NCBI RefSeq assembly: GCF_003269295.1
Contig: NZ_QLTT01000006.1
Span: forward strand, 526,309 to 590,308
Direction: 5' to 3'
Length of the DNA stretch: 64,000 bases
Source of the DNA: Lentzea atacamensis
GTDB taxonomy: Bacteria > Actinomycetota > Actinomycetes > Mycobacteriales > Pseudonocardiaceae
Below the pieces are notes generated by a model. That model made no database searches. It had not been told where the DNA came from and was given only the letters and a program-made list of their open reading frames with translations. The stretch's first letter is position 1; each line of letters begins with the position of its first letter. The position numbers were made by a program, and so were the translations under genes. Positions 9,101-16,835 of the stretch are shown in pieces.

Positions 9101-9681
9101 CGCCTGCCGAACGCTTCCCACCACTCGCTCGGCACGATCCGCAGGGCCGAGTCCATCAGCGCCTTGCCGGTGTCGGTGACCACCGATCCCTGCATGGTCT
9201 GGATGAAGCGCTCCATCTTCGTGACGCCTGCGGCCTGGTACTCCCGTGCCTGCAGCAGAAGTTCCAGCTTGTCGGCGTCACGGGAGCAGCGCGCTTCGGG
9301 CGTGTGGTCGTCGCCCTTCGCGGACTCGTGCTCGGCGACCAACGCCTCGATGTGCGCGGCAAGAGGAGCGGGCAGGTTCTTCACCTGGTCCCTGGCCACT
9401 TCCTCCGGCGGCATCTTCACGTCGAGGTAGAGCTTGCCGACGTACGGGATGTCGCCGATCCGCGCTTCGGGCACGTCGTGGAAGAGGCCCAGCGTCGCCG
9501 CCCGGTCCGGGTTCGCACCCTCCTGGACGGCGATCGCGTACGCCAGCACGCCCACCCGGAACGAGTGGGCGGCCACCGACTCGGGGTTCTGCACCCCGGC
9601 GAAGAGCCACCCCGCTCTGGGCAGGCGTTTGAGCTGGCCGACCTCGTAGACGAACTCGACGATCTTGTCAGCTTCAGACAT
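9097..9681 (-). CDS. HD-domain hydrolase (YfbR-like)
   Basis: A 194-residue all-helical protein with metal-binding histidine/aspartate motifs: 'ESVAAHSFRVGVLAYAIA' near residue 35, 'LGLFHDVPEARIGDIPYVG' (the HD pair) near 70, and a later Asp in 'SRDADKLELLLQA'. This is the arrangement of the HD_3 group that includes the 5'-deoxynucleotidase YfbR. A nucleotide phosphohydrolase role is the best guess. It lies 13 nt downstream of the cold-shock gene on the same strand, so the two are probably co-transcribed. Confidence 0.8.
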   Translation of the reverse strand: MSEADKIVEFVYEVGQLKRLPRAGWLFAGVQNPESVAAHSFRVGVLAYAIAVQEGANPDRAATLGLFHDVPEARIGDIPYVGKLYLDVKMPPEEVARDQVKNLPAPLAAHIEALVAEHESAKGDDHTPEARCSRDADKLELLLQAREYQAAGVTKMERFIQTMQGSVVTDTGKALMDSALRIVPSEWWEAFGRR

Positions 9682-9694
9682 GCGGCCGATCTTT

Positions 9695-10096
9695 TTACGG
9701 ATCGAGGTCCCGCGCCACCGCCCGGACGACCTCGGCGACGAGCTTCATGCTCTTCTTGTCGGACGGGTAGCGGCCGCGGCGCAGGTCGGGCTGCACCTTG
9801 TTCTCCAGCAGCTTGATCATGTCCTCGATCAGGCCGTGCAGCTCCTCCGCGGGACGGCGGCGCGCCTCGGCGACGGACGGCTGCGGGTCGATCAGGCGCA
9901 CCGACAGCGCCTGCGGGCCGCGCCGGCCCTCCGCCATGCCGAACTCGATGCGCTGGCCGGCCTTCAAACCGGTGACACCCGGAGGCAACGCGGCTTTGCG
10001 GACGTAGACGTCCTCGCCACCGTCCTGGGTGACGAACCCAAAGCCCTTCTCCGTGTCGTACCACTTGACCTTGCCGGTCGGCACCGCGCTCACCAT
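9695..10096 (-). CDS. Cold-shock-domain protein with C-terminal extension
   Basis: A 133-residue protein. Residues 5-65 are a cold-shock domain with RNP1 'EKGFGFVTQDGGEDVYVR' (the KGFGFI-type motif) and the start 'TGKVKWYDTEKG'. A basic, helical 65-residue C-terminal extension follows, as in mycobacterial CspB (Rv0871). It binds single-stranded nucleic acid and probably acts as an RNA chaperone. ATG 10096 is used; GTG 10093 and TTG 10102 are also in frame. Divergent to the small membrane protein gene at 10210. Confidence 0.85.
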   Translation of the reverse strand: MVSAVPTGKVKWYDTEKGFGFVTQDGGEDVYVRKAALPPGVTGLKAGQRIEFGMAEGRRGPQALSVRLIDPQPSVAEARRRPAEELHGLIEDMIKLLENKVQPDLRRGRYPSDKKSMKLVAEVVRAVARDLDP

Positions 10097-10197
10097 TCCC
10101 AAGCTTGTCGCACAACGAACGCGCCCCAGGCGTACCCAGGACGCGTCTCACCAGAGTAGCCAGAAGACCAGGCGGAAGGCACCTCCGTTAGCGCGAC

Positions 10198-10203
10198 TAC
10201 GCT
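10198..10203 (+). promoter_or_regulatory. -10 box TACGCT, leaderless
   Basis: TACGCT ends 6 nt before ATG 10210, fitting the leaderless pattern. It lies in the 113-bp divergent region shared with the cold-shock gene. Confidence 0.5.
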
Positions 10204-10209
10204 GCCCGC

Positions 10210-10413
10210 ATGACCGCTCCGAAGTTGATGCCGCTGGCCATCGGCCTGTTCGCCGTCGGCGTACTGGCGATCATCGCGGTCTTCGTGCTCTTCGCCACGG
10301 GCCACAGCGACCTGCCGCTCTGGCTGAACGTCGCCGCCACCTACCTGCCGGCGATCGGCCTGGCGCTCGGGATCATCGCGGTGATCAGGAAAGCACGCCA
10401 GAAGAAGTCCTGA
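10210..10413 (+). CDS. Small two-helix membrane protein, unknown
   Basis: A 67-residue protein with two predicted membrane helices ('IGLFAVGVLAIIAVFVLFA' and 'YLPAIGLALGIIAVI') joined by a short loop 'TGHSDLPLWLN', and a basic tail 'RKARQKKS'. Inside-positive charge at the C-terminus suggests both ends are cytoplasmic. No family recognised. The start is supported by a -10 box 6 nt upstream. Its last 29 bases overlap the convergent HAD gene. Confidence 0.65.
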   Translation: MTAPKLMPLAIGLFAVGVLAIIAVFVLFATGHSDLPLWLNVAATYLPAIGLALGIIAVIRKARQKKS

Positions 10414-11002
10414 GCCACTCCGGGAACTCGCGCAGGTCCTCCAGCACGACCGCGGCGCCCGCTTCTGCCAGCTCAGCGCGTGAACAGGGCCCCGTCACCA
10501 CGCCGACGGCCAGCGCGCCGGCGGCCTCGGCACCCCGCATGTCGCCGACGTGATCACCGACGTAAACGGCCGCGCCGTGCAACTTGAGCGACTCCGCCTT
10601 GCCCGTCGACCACAGCTCGCCGTAGAGGTGGTCGACCTCCCAGCCGAGAGCTTCGAGGTGCAGCGCGGCGTTCTTGCGGTACTTGCCCGTCACGACCATG
10701 GTCTGGCCACCCAGCTCCCGGACGGCCTGCAGGGCGTGAGAAGCACCGGGCAGCGCGACCGTCGCCGGGATCACGACCTCGGGGTACAGCGCGCGGAAGA
10801 GCGTGACCAGGTCCGGGATCTCCTCCTCCGGCACGCCCATCTCGCGGTAGATCATGTCGAGGGGCGGGCCGAGGTTCGACGCGAAGTGCTCGCCGTCCAG
10901 CTGGTGTCCGGTGCGGGCGCCGACTTCGTTCATCACCGCCGCCATGCCCGGTCTGGGGTCGATGAGGGTCATGTCGAGGTCGAAGCCCACGGTGAACGGC
11001 AC
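10385..11002 (-). CDS. HAD-family phosphatase (phosphoglycolate phosphatase-like)
   Basis: A 205-residue hydrolase of the haloacid dehalogenase superfamily: motif I 'GFDLDMTLIDPR' at residues 5-16 (nucleophile Asp and acid/base Asp), motif II 'TMVVTGKY', and motif IV 'YVGDHVGDMRGAEAAG'. The helical cap between motifs I and II places it with Gph/PGP-type phosphatases. GTG 11002 was preferred because TAGAGT lies 8 nt upstream on the minus strand. Substrate unknown. It is divergent to a TetR regulator 52 bp away, which may control it. Confidence 0.8.
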   Translation of the reverse strand: MPFTVGFDLDMTLIDPRPGMAAVMNEVGARTGHQLDGEHFASNLGPPLDMIYREMGVPEEEIPDLVTLFRALYPEVVIPATVALPGASHALQAVRELGGQTMVVTGKYRKNAALHLEALGWEVDHLYGELWSTGKAESLKLHGAAVYVGDHVGDMRGAEAAGALAVGVVTGPCSRAELAEAGAAVVLEDLREFPEWLRTSSGVLS

Positions 11003-11010
11003 AGAACCCA

Positions 11011-11048
11011 ACTCTACGTCTGTACAAAAACTGTATCTGTGTAAAGCT
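11011..11048. promoter_or_regulatory. Divergent promoters between HAD and TetR genes
   Basis: Minus strand: TAGAGT (11011-11016) ends 8 nt before the HAD start. Plus strand: TGTACA (11021-11026) and AAAGCT (11043-11048), 16 nt apart, can serve the TetR gene, whose GTG is 6 nt further. Three CTGTA/TGTGTA-like repeats at 11020-11044 are possible operator half-sites. Confidence 0.45.
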
Positions 11049-11054
11049 GGCAGC

Positions 11055-11597
11055 GTGAGCGACATCACCGAGCTCTTGCTGGATGCGGCTGCGGACCTGC
11101 TCGCCGTCCACGGGTTCCACGGACTGCGCATGATCGAGGTCGCCAGCCGCGCCGGGGTGAGCAGGCAGACCGTCTACAACGAGTTCGGCAACAAGGAAGG
11201 GCTCGTCCAGGCCGTCGCGGCGCATCGGACCGAGGAGTACCTCACCGGGATCGCCAGCCGGCTCGGCCAGGACCCCGATCCGTGGGAGGCGATGCGGTCG
11301 GCGTTCCGGTTCACCTTCGAGCAGACCGAGAAGGACCGGCTGGTCTCCGCCATGCTGACCGGGCAGGACGCCGAGGACCTGTTGCCGTTCCTCACGACCA
11401 GGGGCCATCCCGTGCTGTTCCACGCGACCGAGGTCGTCGAGCAGCACCTCACCGAGCACTTCCCCGGCAGGCACGTGCGGCTCGCGGCGGAGACGACGGT
11501 GCGGCTCGCACTGAGCCACCTGCTGATGCCGAGCGGCGACCTGGAAAGCGCTGTCGACGCCGTGGTCGGAGTCGCCAAGGCCACGTTGGAGGCCTGA
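11055..11597 (+). CDS. TetR/AcrR-family transcriptional regulator
   Basis: A 180-residue protein with an N-terminal TetR helix-turn-helix: 'LLLDAAADLLAVHGFHGLRM' then 'VASRAGVSRQTVYNEFGNKE' (residues ~25-46), the family signature. The C-terminal ligand-binding half is helical and unspecific. GTG 11055 is chosen from its spacing to a -10 box. It is divergent to the HAD phosphatase and 40 bp upstream of the Nramp transporter; autoregulation plus control of the HAD gene is the usual arrangement. Confidence 0.85.
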   Translation: MSDITELLLDAAADLLAVHGFHGLRMIEVASRAGVSRQTVYNEFGNKEGLVQAVAAHRTEEYLTGIASRLGQDPDPWEAMRSAFRFTFEQTEKDRLVSAMLTGQDAEDLLPFLTTRGHPVLFHATEVVEQHLTEHFPGRHVRLAAETTVRLALSHLLMPSGDLESAVDAVVGVAKATLEA

Positions 11598-11628
11598 CCC
11601 CTTGTTGCCATAATCTGGCAACAAGGGG
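11586..11628 (+). promoter_or_regulatory. Nramp promoter with 13-bp perfect inverted repeat over the -10 box
   Basis: Arms at 11598-11610 (CCCCTTGTTGCCA) and 11616-11628 are exact reverse complements around TAATC. The loop with the first arm-2 base gives TAATCT, a good -10 box; TTGGAG (11586-11591) can be the -35, 19 nt away. The SD AGGGGAGG overlaps the right arm. This looks like an operator for a metal-responsive repressor that blocks the promoter, or a hairpin in the leader. It does not match the iron (DtxR/IdeR) box. Confidence 0.6.
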
Positions 11629-11637
11629 AGGTGTCCG

Positions 11638-12843
11638 GTGGTCGCTGTTTCGGCGCGCGTGCGCGCTGGTGCGGCGTTGCTCGGTCCGGCGTTCGTCGCC
11701 GCGATCGCGTACGTCGATCCCGGCAACGTGGCCACCAACACCGCGGCGGGCGCGAAGTACGGCTACCTGCTGGTGTGGGTGCTCGTCGTCGCGAACGTCA
11801 TGGCGGGGCTCGTGCAGTACCTGTCGGCGAAGCTGGGCCTGGTCACCGGGCAGTCGTTGCCGGAGGCCGTGCGCGATCACCTGCCACGCCCGGCGCGGCT
11901 CGCGTACTGGGGCCAGGCCGAGGTGGTCGCGATGGCGACCGATCTCGCCGAGGTGCTCGGTGGCGCCATCGCGCTGTCGTTGCTCTTCGATCTTCCGCTG
12001 CTGCTCGGCGGGGTGATCACCGGTGTCGTGTCGACGGTGTTGCTGCTGGTGCAGGACAAGCGCGGGCAGCGGCCGTTCGAGCGCGTGATCACCACGATGC
12101 TGGTCGTGATCGCGATCGGTTTCATGGCGGGGCTATTCGTGTCACCGCCGTCGGTTTCCGGCGCTGTTTCCGGCCTGGTGCCGAAGTTCGACGGCGCGGA
12201 CAGCGTCCTGCTGGCGGCGGGCATGCTCGGCGCGACCGTGATGCCGCATGCGGTGTACCTGCACTCGGCGCTGGCACGGGACCGGCACGGCAGGAACCCG
12301 TCGTTGCTCGGCACGACCAAGGTCGACGTCGTGGTCGCGATGATGCTGGCCGGTGCGGTGAACCTGGCGATGCTGCTGCTCGCGGCGTCGGCCTTGCAGG
12401 GCGAGGACGGCGTGGACACGCTCGAAGGAGCGCACGCGGCGGTGTCGGCCGGTCTCGGTGGCGGGATCGCGCTGTTGTTCGCTCTTGGTCTGCTGGCTTC
12501 GGGTTTCGCGTCCACGGCGGTCGGTTGCTACGCGGGCGCGGTGGTGATGGACGGGCTGCTGCGGGTGCGGATTCCGTTGCCGGCAAGGCGACTCATCACC
12601 TTGGTGCCGGCGCTGGCCATCCTGGCGTTCGGTGTCGACCCGACGTTCGCGTTGGTGCTGTCGCAGGTAGTGCTGTCGTTCGGCATCCCGTTCGCACTGG
12701 TGCCGTTGGTGTGGCTGACCGCGCGCCGGCCGTTGATGGGCTCGTTCACGAACCGGCGCTCGGTCACCGTGGCCGCTTCCTGCGTGGCGTTCGCGGTGGT
12801 CGTGCTGAACGTGGCGTTGATCTACCTGACGGTGTCCGCGTAG
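11638..12843 (+). CDS. Nramp-family Mn2+/Fe2+ transporter (MntH-like)
   Basis: A 401-residue, ~11-helix transporter. Helix 1 holds the metal-binding 'AIAYVDPGNVATN' (DPGN) and helix 6 'ATVMPHAVYLHSAL' (MPH), the two broken helices that coordinate the divalent metal, so it should be active. Proton-coupled manganese (or iron) import is expected. GTG 11638 has SD GGGGAGG 7 nt upstream. The long palindrome over its promoter suggests repression by a metal-sensing regulator. Its 3' end overlaps the convergent oxidoreductase gene by 22 bases. Confidence 0.88.
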   Translation: MVAVSARVRAGAALLGPAFVAAIAYVDPGNVATNTAAGAKYGYLLVWVLVVANVMAGLVQYLSAKLGLVTGQSLPEAVRDHLPRPARLAYWGQAEVVAMATDLAEVLGGAIALSLLFDLPLLLGGVITGVVSTVLLLVQDKRGQRPFERVITTMLVVIAIGFMAGLFVSPPSVSGAVSGLVPKFDGADSVLLAAGMLGATVMPHAVYLHSALARDRHGRNPSLLGTTKVDVVVAMMLAGAVNLAMLLLAASALQGEDGVDTLEGAHAAVSAGLGGGIALLFALGLLASGFASTAVGCYAGAVVMDGLLRVRIPLPARRLITLVPALAILAFGVDPTFALVLSQVVLSFGIPFALVPLVWLTARRPLMGSFTNRRSVTVAASCVAFAVVVLNVALIYLTVSA

Positions 12844-13778
12844 GAGACACCGATCTGGCGCAACGCCTCTTCCAGCGTGCGCATGACGTCGATCGTGTTC
12901 TGCCAGGTCATCAGCGGGCTTTCCACGAGGCCCGCGGCGATGCACTCCTCGACCGCGCGGATCTGGTGCTGGTAGCCCTCGTCCTCGATGGTGTGCTCGA
13001 CACCGTTGATCGTCGCCTTCGTCGCGGCGAACATCGGCTCGGCCAGGTCGATCCGCCCCGAGGTGCCGACGATGTCCGCCGTGCAGCCGAGGTTCGCGAC
13101 GAGCGAGCAGCTCAGCAACGCGTGGGCGCCATCGGGATACCCGAGCAGCAGTCCGGCGTCGGAGTCCACATCGGATGGTGCCCTGCCACCCCACGCGCGG
13201 ACTTCCGAGGGAACCCCGAGCAGCAGGTGCGCGAGCGCGACCGGGTAGACGCCGAGATCGAGCAGCGCCCCACCGCCGGCCTCCTTCGCCCAGAGCCGGT
13301 GGTCCGGATCGAAGGCGAGCGCGAAACCGAAAGTCGCGCGGAGGGAGCGGACCTCACCGATCTCCCCGCTGCGCACGGCCTCGTGCACCTTGCGGATCAA
13401 CGGGTTGAACCGCGTCCACATGGCTTCCATCAGGAAGAGGTTCTTCGACTTCGCCCTTTCGATCATTTCCTCCGCGTCGGCGACCGTGAGCGCGAAGGCC
13501 TTCTCGCACAGCACGTGCTTGCCGGCGTCGAGCGCGGCGAGCGTGACCTCCCGGTGCTGCCCGTGCGGGGTCGCGACGTAGACGACCTCGACATCGGGAT
13601 CAGCCAGCAGGTCGCGGTAGTCGCCGTACGCGCGCTCGATGCCGAACCGCTCGGCGAACGCCTCGGCTCGGCTCTTGTCGCGTGAAGACACCGCGAGAAC
13701 GGTGACGCCCTCGACCTTCAGCATGTCGGCGGTCACGGTCTGCGCGATTCCGCCTGTAGCGATCACACCCCACTTCAT
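12822..13778 (-). CDS. Gfo/Idh/MocA-family NAD(P)-dependent oxidoreductase
   Basis: A 318-residue protein with an N-terminal Rossmann fold 'MKWGVIATGGIAQTVTADM' (GxxxTGGIA variant of GxGxxG) and the family motif 'AGKHVLCEKAFALTVAD' (EKP replaced by EKA at residues ~95). The C-terminal alpha/beta domain contains 'GGALLDLGVYPVAL', which supplies the Tyr of the substrate pocket. Such enzymes oxidise or reduce sugars, inositols or related compounds; substrate not inferable. Divergent to yccF-like gene 22 bp away. Confidence 0.83.
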   Translation of the reverse strand: MKWGVIATGGIAQTVTADMLKVEGVTVLAVSSRDKSRAEAFAERFGIERAYGDYRDLLADPDVEVVYVATPHGQHREVTLAALDAGKHVLCEKAFALTVADAEEMIERAKSKNLFLMEAMWTRFNPLIRKVHEAVRSGEIGEVRSLRATFGFALAFDPDHRLWAKEAGGGALLDLGVYPVALAHLLLGVPSEVRAWGGRAPSDVDSDAGLLLGYPDGAHALLSCSLVANLGCTADIVGTSGRIDLAEPMFAATKATINGVEHTIEDEGYQHQIRAVEECIAAGLVESPLMTWQNTIDVMRTLEEALRQIGVSYADTVR

Positions 13779-13788
13779 GGATTGAGCT

Positions 13789-13794
13789 TAGATT
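13789..13794 (+). promoter_or_regulatory. -10 box TAGATT, leaderless YccF-like gene
   Basis: TAGATT ends 6 nt before ATG 13801. The gap reads GGAGGT, which also resembles a Shine-Dalgarno, but is too close to the start to work well as one. Confidence 0.5.
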
Positions 13795-13800
13795 GGAGGT

Positions 13801-14175
13801 ATGCGCCTCATCCTGAACGTGATCTGGCTGGTGCTCGCCGGGTTCTGGATGGCCGTCGGCTACGCGGTCGCCGGTCTCATCTGCTGCATCCTGATCATCA
13901 CGATCCCGTGGGGCATCGCGTCGTTCCGCATCGCCAACTACGCGCTCTGGCCGTTCGGGCGCGAGGTGGTCGACAAGCCCGGCGCGGGCACCGGGTCGTT
14001 GCTGGGCAACATCATCTGGATCATCGTCGCCGGTCTGTGGCTCGCCATCGGCCACATCCTCACCGGCATCGCGCTGTGCGTGACGATCATCGGCATCCCG
14101 CTCGGCGTCGCCAACTTCAAGCTGGTGAAGGTCTCGCTGGTGCCGCTGGGCAAGGAGATCGTCGAGGTCCCGTGA
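13801..14175 (+). CDS. YccF-domain inner membrane protein
   Basis: A 124-residue protein made of two repeats of the YccF domain. Each repeat has a helix followed by 'ITIPWGIASFRIANYALWPF' or 'IGIPLGVANFKLVKVSLVPL', with four or so membrane segments. Length and repeat structure match the YccF family, and from memory Rv0870c beside cspB/moaA2 in M. tuberculosis. Function unknown. It is followed by a strong hairpin terminator. Confidence 0.83.
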   Translation: MRLILNVIWLVLAGFWMAVGYAVAGLICCILIITIPWGIASFRIANYALWPFGREVVDKPGAGTGSLLGNIIWIIVAGLWLAIGHILTGIALCVTIIGIPLGVANFKLVKVSLVPLGKEIVEVP

Positions 14176-14220
14176 GGGTCTCCCGCTCCTCGTCGGGGGC
14201 GAGGAGCGGAAGACCTCTCA
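14174..14220. terminator. Bidirectional hairpin terminator
   Basis: CCGCTCCTCG (14183-14192) and CGAGGAGCGG (14200-14209) form a perfect 10-bp stem with a 7-nt loop; flanking TGAGGGTCT and AGACCTCTCA extend it with one bulge. It sits between two convergent genes and has no T tract, as is common in actinomycetes. Confidence 0.7.
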
Positions 14221-14234
14221 TCAGGCACGCACCG

Positions 14235-14627
14235 TCAGGCTTCGTCGCCCGACAGCTCGTGCAGGCAAAGGATGTTGCCCTCGGTGTCCGTGAACCACGC
14301 CGCGCGCTCGTTGCCCATGACCGCGATGTGGTTGGTGGTCTTGAGGTCGGGCATGTCGTAGTCCTCGAAGTGGACGCCCTTGTCCTCGAGCTCGCGGATC
14401 TCGCCCTCGAGGTCGGGCACCTCGAAGCTGAGCACCGTGTGTGCGGTCTGCGCGCCCTTTTCCGCAGGCATCAGCCCCAGCGCGTCGCCCTGGCCGAGCG
14501 CGAAGATCCGCGTACCGTCCGGCGCGGTGGCGAGGGCCTTGAGGCCGAGCTTGTCCGCGTAGAAGCGCCCAGCCCGGTCTGGGTCTTCGACGGGCAGCAT
14601 CGTCGTGGTTCTGGTGGCGGTGAGCAT
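14235..14627 (-). CDS. VOC-superfamily (glyoxalase/bleomycin-resistance-like) protein
   Basis: A 130-residue protein with two beta-alpha-beta-beta-beta modules: 'TTTMLPVEDPDRAGRFYADK' opens the first and 'FTDTEGNILCLHEL' closes the second with the Glu expected for metal ligation. Such single-fold VOC proteins can be dioxygenases, isomerases or drug-binding proteins; no specific substrate motif is visible. GGAGG lies 7 nt before ATG 14627. Monocistronic. Confidence 0.8.
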   Translation of the reverse strand: MLTATRTTTMLPVEDPDRAGRFYADKLGLKALATAPDGTRIFALGQGDALGLMPAEKGAQTAHTVLSFEVPDLEGEIRELEDKGVHFEDYDMPDLKTTNHIAVMGNERAAWFTDTEGNILCLHELSGDEA

Positions 14628-14743
14628 GCGCGCCTCCTTCGACGGAATCCCACGATGTTGCGCGCGTCACACCGCATCCGCAAGAGGCCTTTCACCCCTT
14701 CGTGACCTGCGGGGATTACTGATTCGCGGGACGATTCCGCTCC

Positions 14744-15229
14744 GTGCACACACCACGCCTCGTCGTGCTCACCGCCGCTCTCGGACTGTCCGGTTGCACG
14801 CTCGCCGCGCCCGAGGTCAAGCCGATGGAGCCCTTCGTCGCACCGTCGACCACGCCGTCGGACACACCGGCGTGCCGGTTGTTCGACCCGGCCCAACTCA
14901 CTGAGCACCGGTTCCACAACGGTTACGCCAACGCCTCCAGCTGCTTCTGGCTCTCCGACGACGCCGGACCGGTCGTGGTGAGCCTGCGTGAGGGTGTCAC
15001 CGCTGAGCAGTACCTGGCCAAGCCCGACAGGTTGAAGACGTCGCCCATCACCATCGGGCGGCACTCCGGGCTGCTCGCCGAGAACAGCAGGGGCACCGGC
15101 ATGTGCGGCGTCGTGCTGACCCACCCGGACGGCGTGGCGGCTGCCGAGATGCTCACGGAGGCCGGTGGCAGGGCGTGCGAGATCGCCCAGGCCGTGATGA
15201 AGGTGGTCGAGCCGAAGCTGCCGTCCTAG
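14744..15229 (+). CDS. DUF3558-like lipoprotein
   Basis: A 161-residue exported protein. Signal and lipobox 'LVVLTAALGLSGC' end at Cys 18, followed by a Pro/Thr/Ser-rich linker. The folded part starts at 'PACRLFDPAQLTEHRF' and contains 'ASSCFWLSD', 'GTGMCGVVLTHPDGVA' and 'RACEIAQAVMKVVEPKLP': the four-Cys layout of the DUF3558 family, abundant in Pseudonocardiales and mycobacteria. Function unknown. Stop overlaps the convergent acyl-CoA synthetase gene by 4 bases. Confidence 0.8.
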   Translation: MHTPRLVVLTAALGLSGCTLAAPEVKPMEPFVAPSTTPSDTPACRLFDPAQLTEHRFHNGYANASSCFWLSDDAGPVVVSLREGVTAEQYLAKPDRLKTSPITIGRHSGLLAENSRGTGMCGVVLTHPDGVAAAEMLTEAGGRACEIAQAVMKVVEPKLPS

Positions 15230-16821
15230 GCGTGGCGGGTGCTGTCGTCCAGGTTCAGCAGCTCCACCGACTTCGCCCGCATCTCCACCTTGCGAACCTT
15301 GCCCGTGACCGTCATCGGGAACTCCTCGACCACGTGCACGTACCGCGGAATCTTGTAGTGCGCGAGCTTCCCGGTGCAGAACTCGCGGACGGCCTCTGCG
15401 GTGAGCGGCTCGGCTCCCTCGCGCACGCGGACCCAGGCCATGAGCTCCTCGCCGTACTTGGCGTCGGGCACGCCGATCACCTGGGCGTCGAGCACGTCCG
15501 GGTGCGTGTAGAGGAACTCCTCGATCTCGCGCGGATAGATGTTCTCGCCGCCGCGGATGACCATGTCCTTGATGCGCCCGGTGATGTTCACGTAGTCGTC
15601 GTCGTTCATCACCGCGAGGTCACCGGTGTGCATCCAGCCCGCCCGGTCCACCGCCTCCGCCGTCTTCTCGGGCTCGTTCCAGTAGCCGAGCATCACCGAG
15701 TAGCCGCGCGTGCACAGCTCCCCCGGCACCCCGCGCGGAACCGTGAGGCCCGTTTCCGGGTCGACGATCTTGACCTCGAGGTGGGGGCCGACCCGTCCCA
15801 CCGTTCCGACGCGGCGGTCGAGCGAGTCGTCGACGCGCGTTTGCGTTGACACCGGGGAGGTTTCGGTCATGCCGTAGCAGATGGAGACCTCGCGCATGCC
15901 CATGCGTTCGACCACCTGCTTCATCACCTCGACCGGGCACGGGGAGCCCGCCATGATGCCGGTGCGCAACGACGAGAGGTCGTAGTCGTCGATCAGGTCG
16001 AGCATGGCGATGAACATCGTGGGCACGCCGTACAGCGAGGTGCAGCGCTCTTCCTGAACCGCCGCAAGGGTTTTCGCCGGGTCGAACGCCGGCGCGGGGA
16101 TCACGACGCAGGCGCCGTGACTGGTGGCGGCGAGGTTGCCCATGACCATGCCGAAGCAGTGGTAGAAGGGTGGCACGACGCAGATGCGGTCGTTCTCCGC
16201 GTAGCTCAGCAACTCCCCGACGAAGTAGCCGTTGTTGAGGATGTTGTGGTGCGAAAGCGTTGCGCCCTTGGGGAATCCCGTGGTGCCGGACGTGTACTGG
16301 ATGTTGATCGGGTCGTCGCGGTCCAGCTCCACGTCCGGGAGCTCGGCCTCGGTCCACTGTGGATCGTCAACGAACACCACGTTGCGCAGCGCCGCGCACC
16401 GCGGCCGGACCTCTTCGATCATGCCCGCGTAGTCCGAGGTCTTGAACGAACGCGCCGACACGAGCGTGTGGATGCCGGCCTGGTTCAGCACGTACTCCAG
16501 CTCGTGCACCCGGTACGCCGGGTTGACGTTGACCAGGATCGCACCGATCCGGGCCGTCGCGTACTGCACGAAGACCCACTCCGCGCAGTTCGGTGCCCAG
16601 ATGCCGACCCGGTCGCCCTTGCGCACGCCCAGCGCCGTGAGGCCGGCGGCCACCCGGTCGACCTCGACCGCCAGCTCGGCGTAGGTCCACCGGCGATCTG
16701 TGGCCTTGTCGACAAGTGCCTCGCGGTCGCCGAACCGCGCGACGGTCGCGGCGAAGTTCGCGTGGATCGTGTCGCCCAGCAGCGGGGCGGCGGACGTGCC
16801 CGAGGAGTAGCTGGCGGTCAT
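15226..16821 (-). CDS. Acyl-CoA synthetase (AMP-binding, FadD type)
   Basis: A 531-residue adenylate-forming enzyme. The P-loop-like 'IQYTSGTTGFPKGATLSH' lies near residue 190, 'YGMTETSPVS' near 335, 'GWMHTGDLAVMNDDDY' and 'GRIKDMVIRGGENIYP' near 410-440, and the C-terminal catalytic Lys in 'PMTVTGKVRKVEM'. These are the A3-A10 motifs of fatty-acyl-CoA ligases. It activates a carboxylic acid, probably a medium or long-chain fatty acid, to its CoA ester. ATG 16821 is preceded by TACGGT 7 nt upstream. It follows the metallophosphatase gene but has its own promoter. Confidence 0.88.
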   Translation of the reverse strand: MTASYSSGTSAAPLLGDTIHANFAATVARFGDREALVDKATDRRWTYAELAVEVDRVAAGLTALGVRKGDRVGIWAPNCAEWVFVQYATARIGAILVNVNPAYRVHELEYVLNQAGIHTLVSARSFKTSDYAGMIEEVRPRCAALRNVVFVDDPQWTEAELPDVELDRDDPINIQYTSGTTGFPKGATLSHHNILNNGYFVGELLSYAENDRICVVPPFYHCFGMVMGNLAATSHGACVVIPAPAFDPAKTLAAVQEERCTSLYGVPTMFIAMLDLIDDYDLSSLRTGIMAGSPCPVEVMKQVVERMGMREVSICYGMTETSPVSTQTRVDDSLDRRVGTVGRVGPHLEVKIVDPETGLTVPRGVPGELCTRGYSVMLGYWNEPEKTAEAVDRAGWMHTGDLAVMNDDDYVNITGRIKDMVIRGGENIYPREIEEFLYTHPDVLDAQVIGVPDAKYGEELMAWVRVREGAEPLTAEAVREFCTGKLAHYKIPRYVHVVEEFPMTVTGKVRKVEMRAKSVELLNLDDSTRHA

Positions 16822-16828
16822 TTGCCCG

Positions 16829-16834
16829 ACCGTA
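16829..16834 (-). promoter_or_regulatory. -10 box TACGGT of leaderless acyl-CoA synthetase gene
   Basis: On the minus strand TACGGT ends 7 nt before ATG 16821. It lies at the junction with the end of the upstream metallophosphatase gene (stop at 16836). Confidence 0.5.
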
Positions 16835-16835
16835 G

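Noticed and set aside
11598..11628. Intrinsic terminator of the TetR gene
   Set aside because: The palindrome covers a good -10 box and the SD of the Nramp gene and has no U tract; an operator or leader hairpin is more likely, though termination is not excluded.
11631..13685. 684-codon plus-strand open frame
   Set aside because: Shifted by one frame from the Nramp gene and then antisense to the oxidoreductase.
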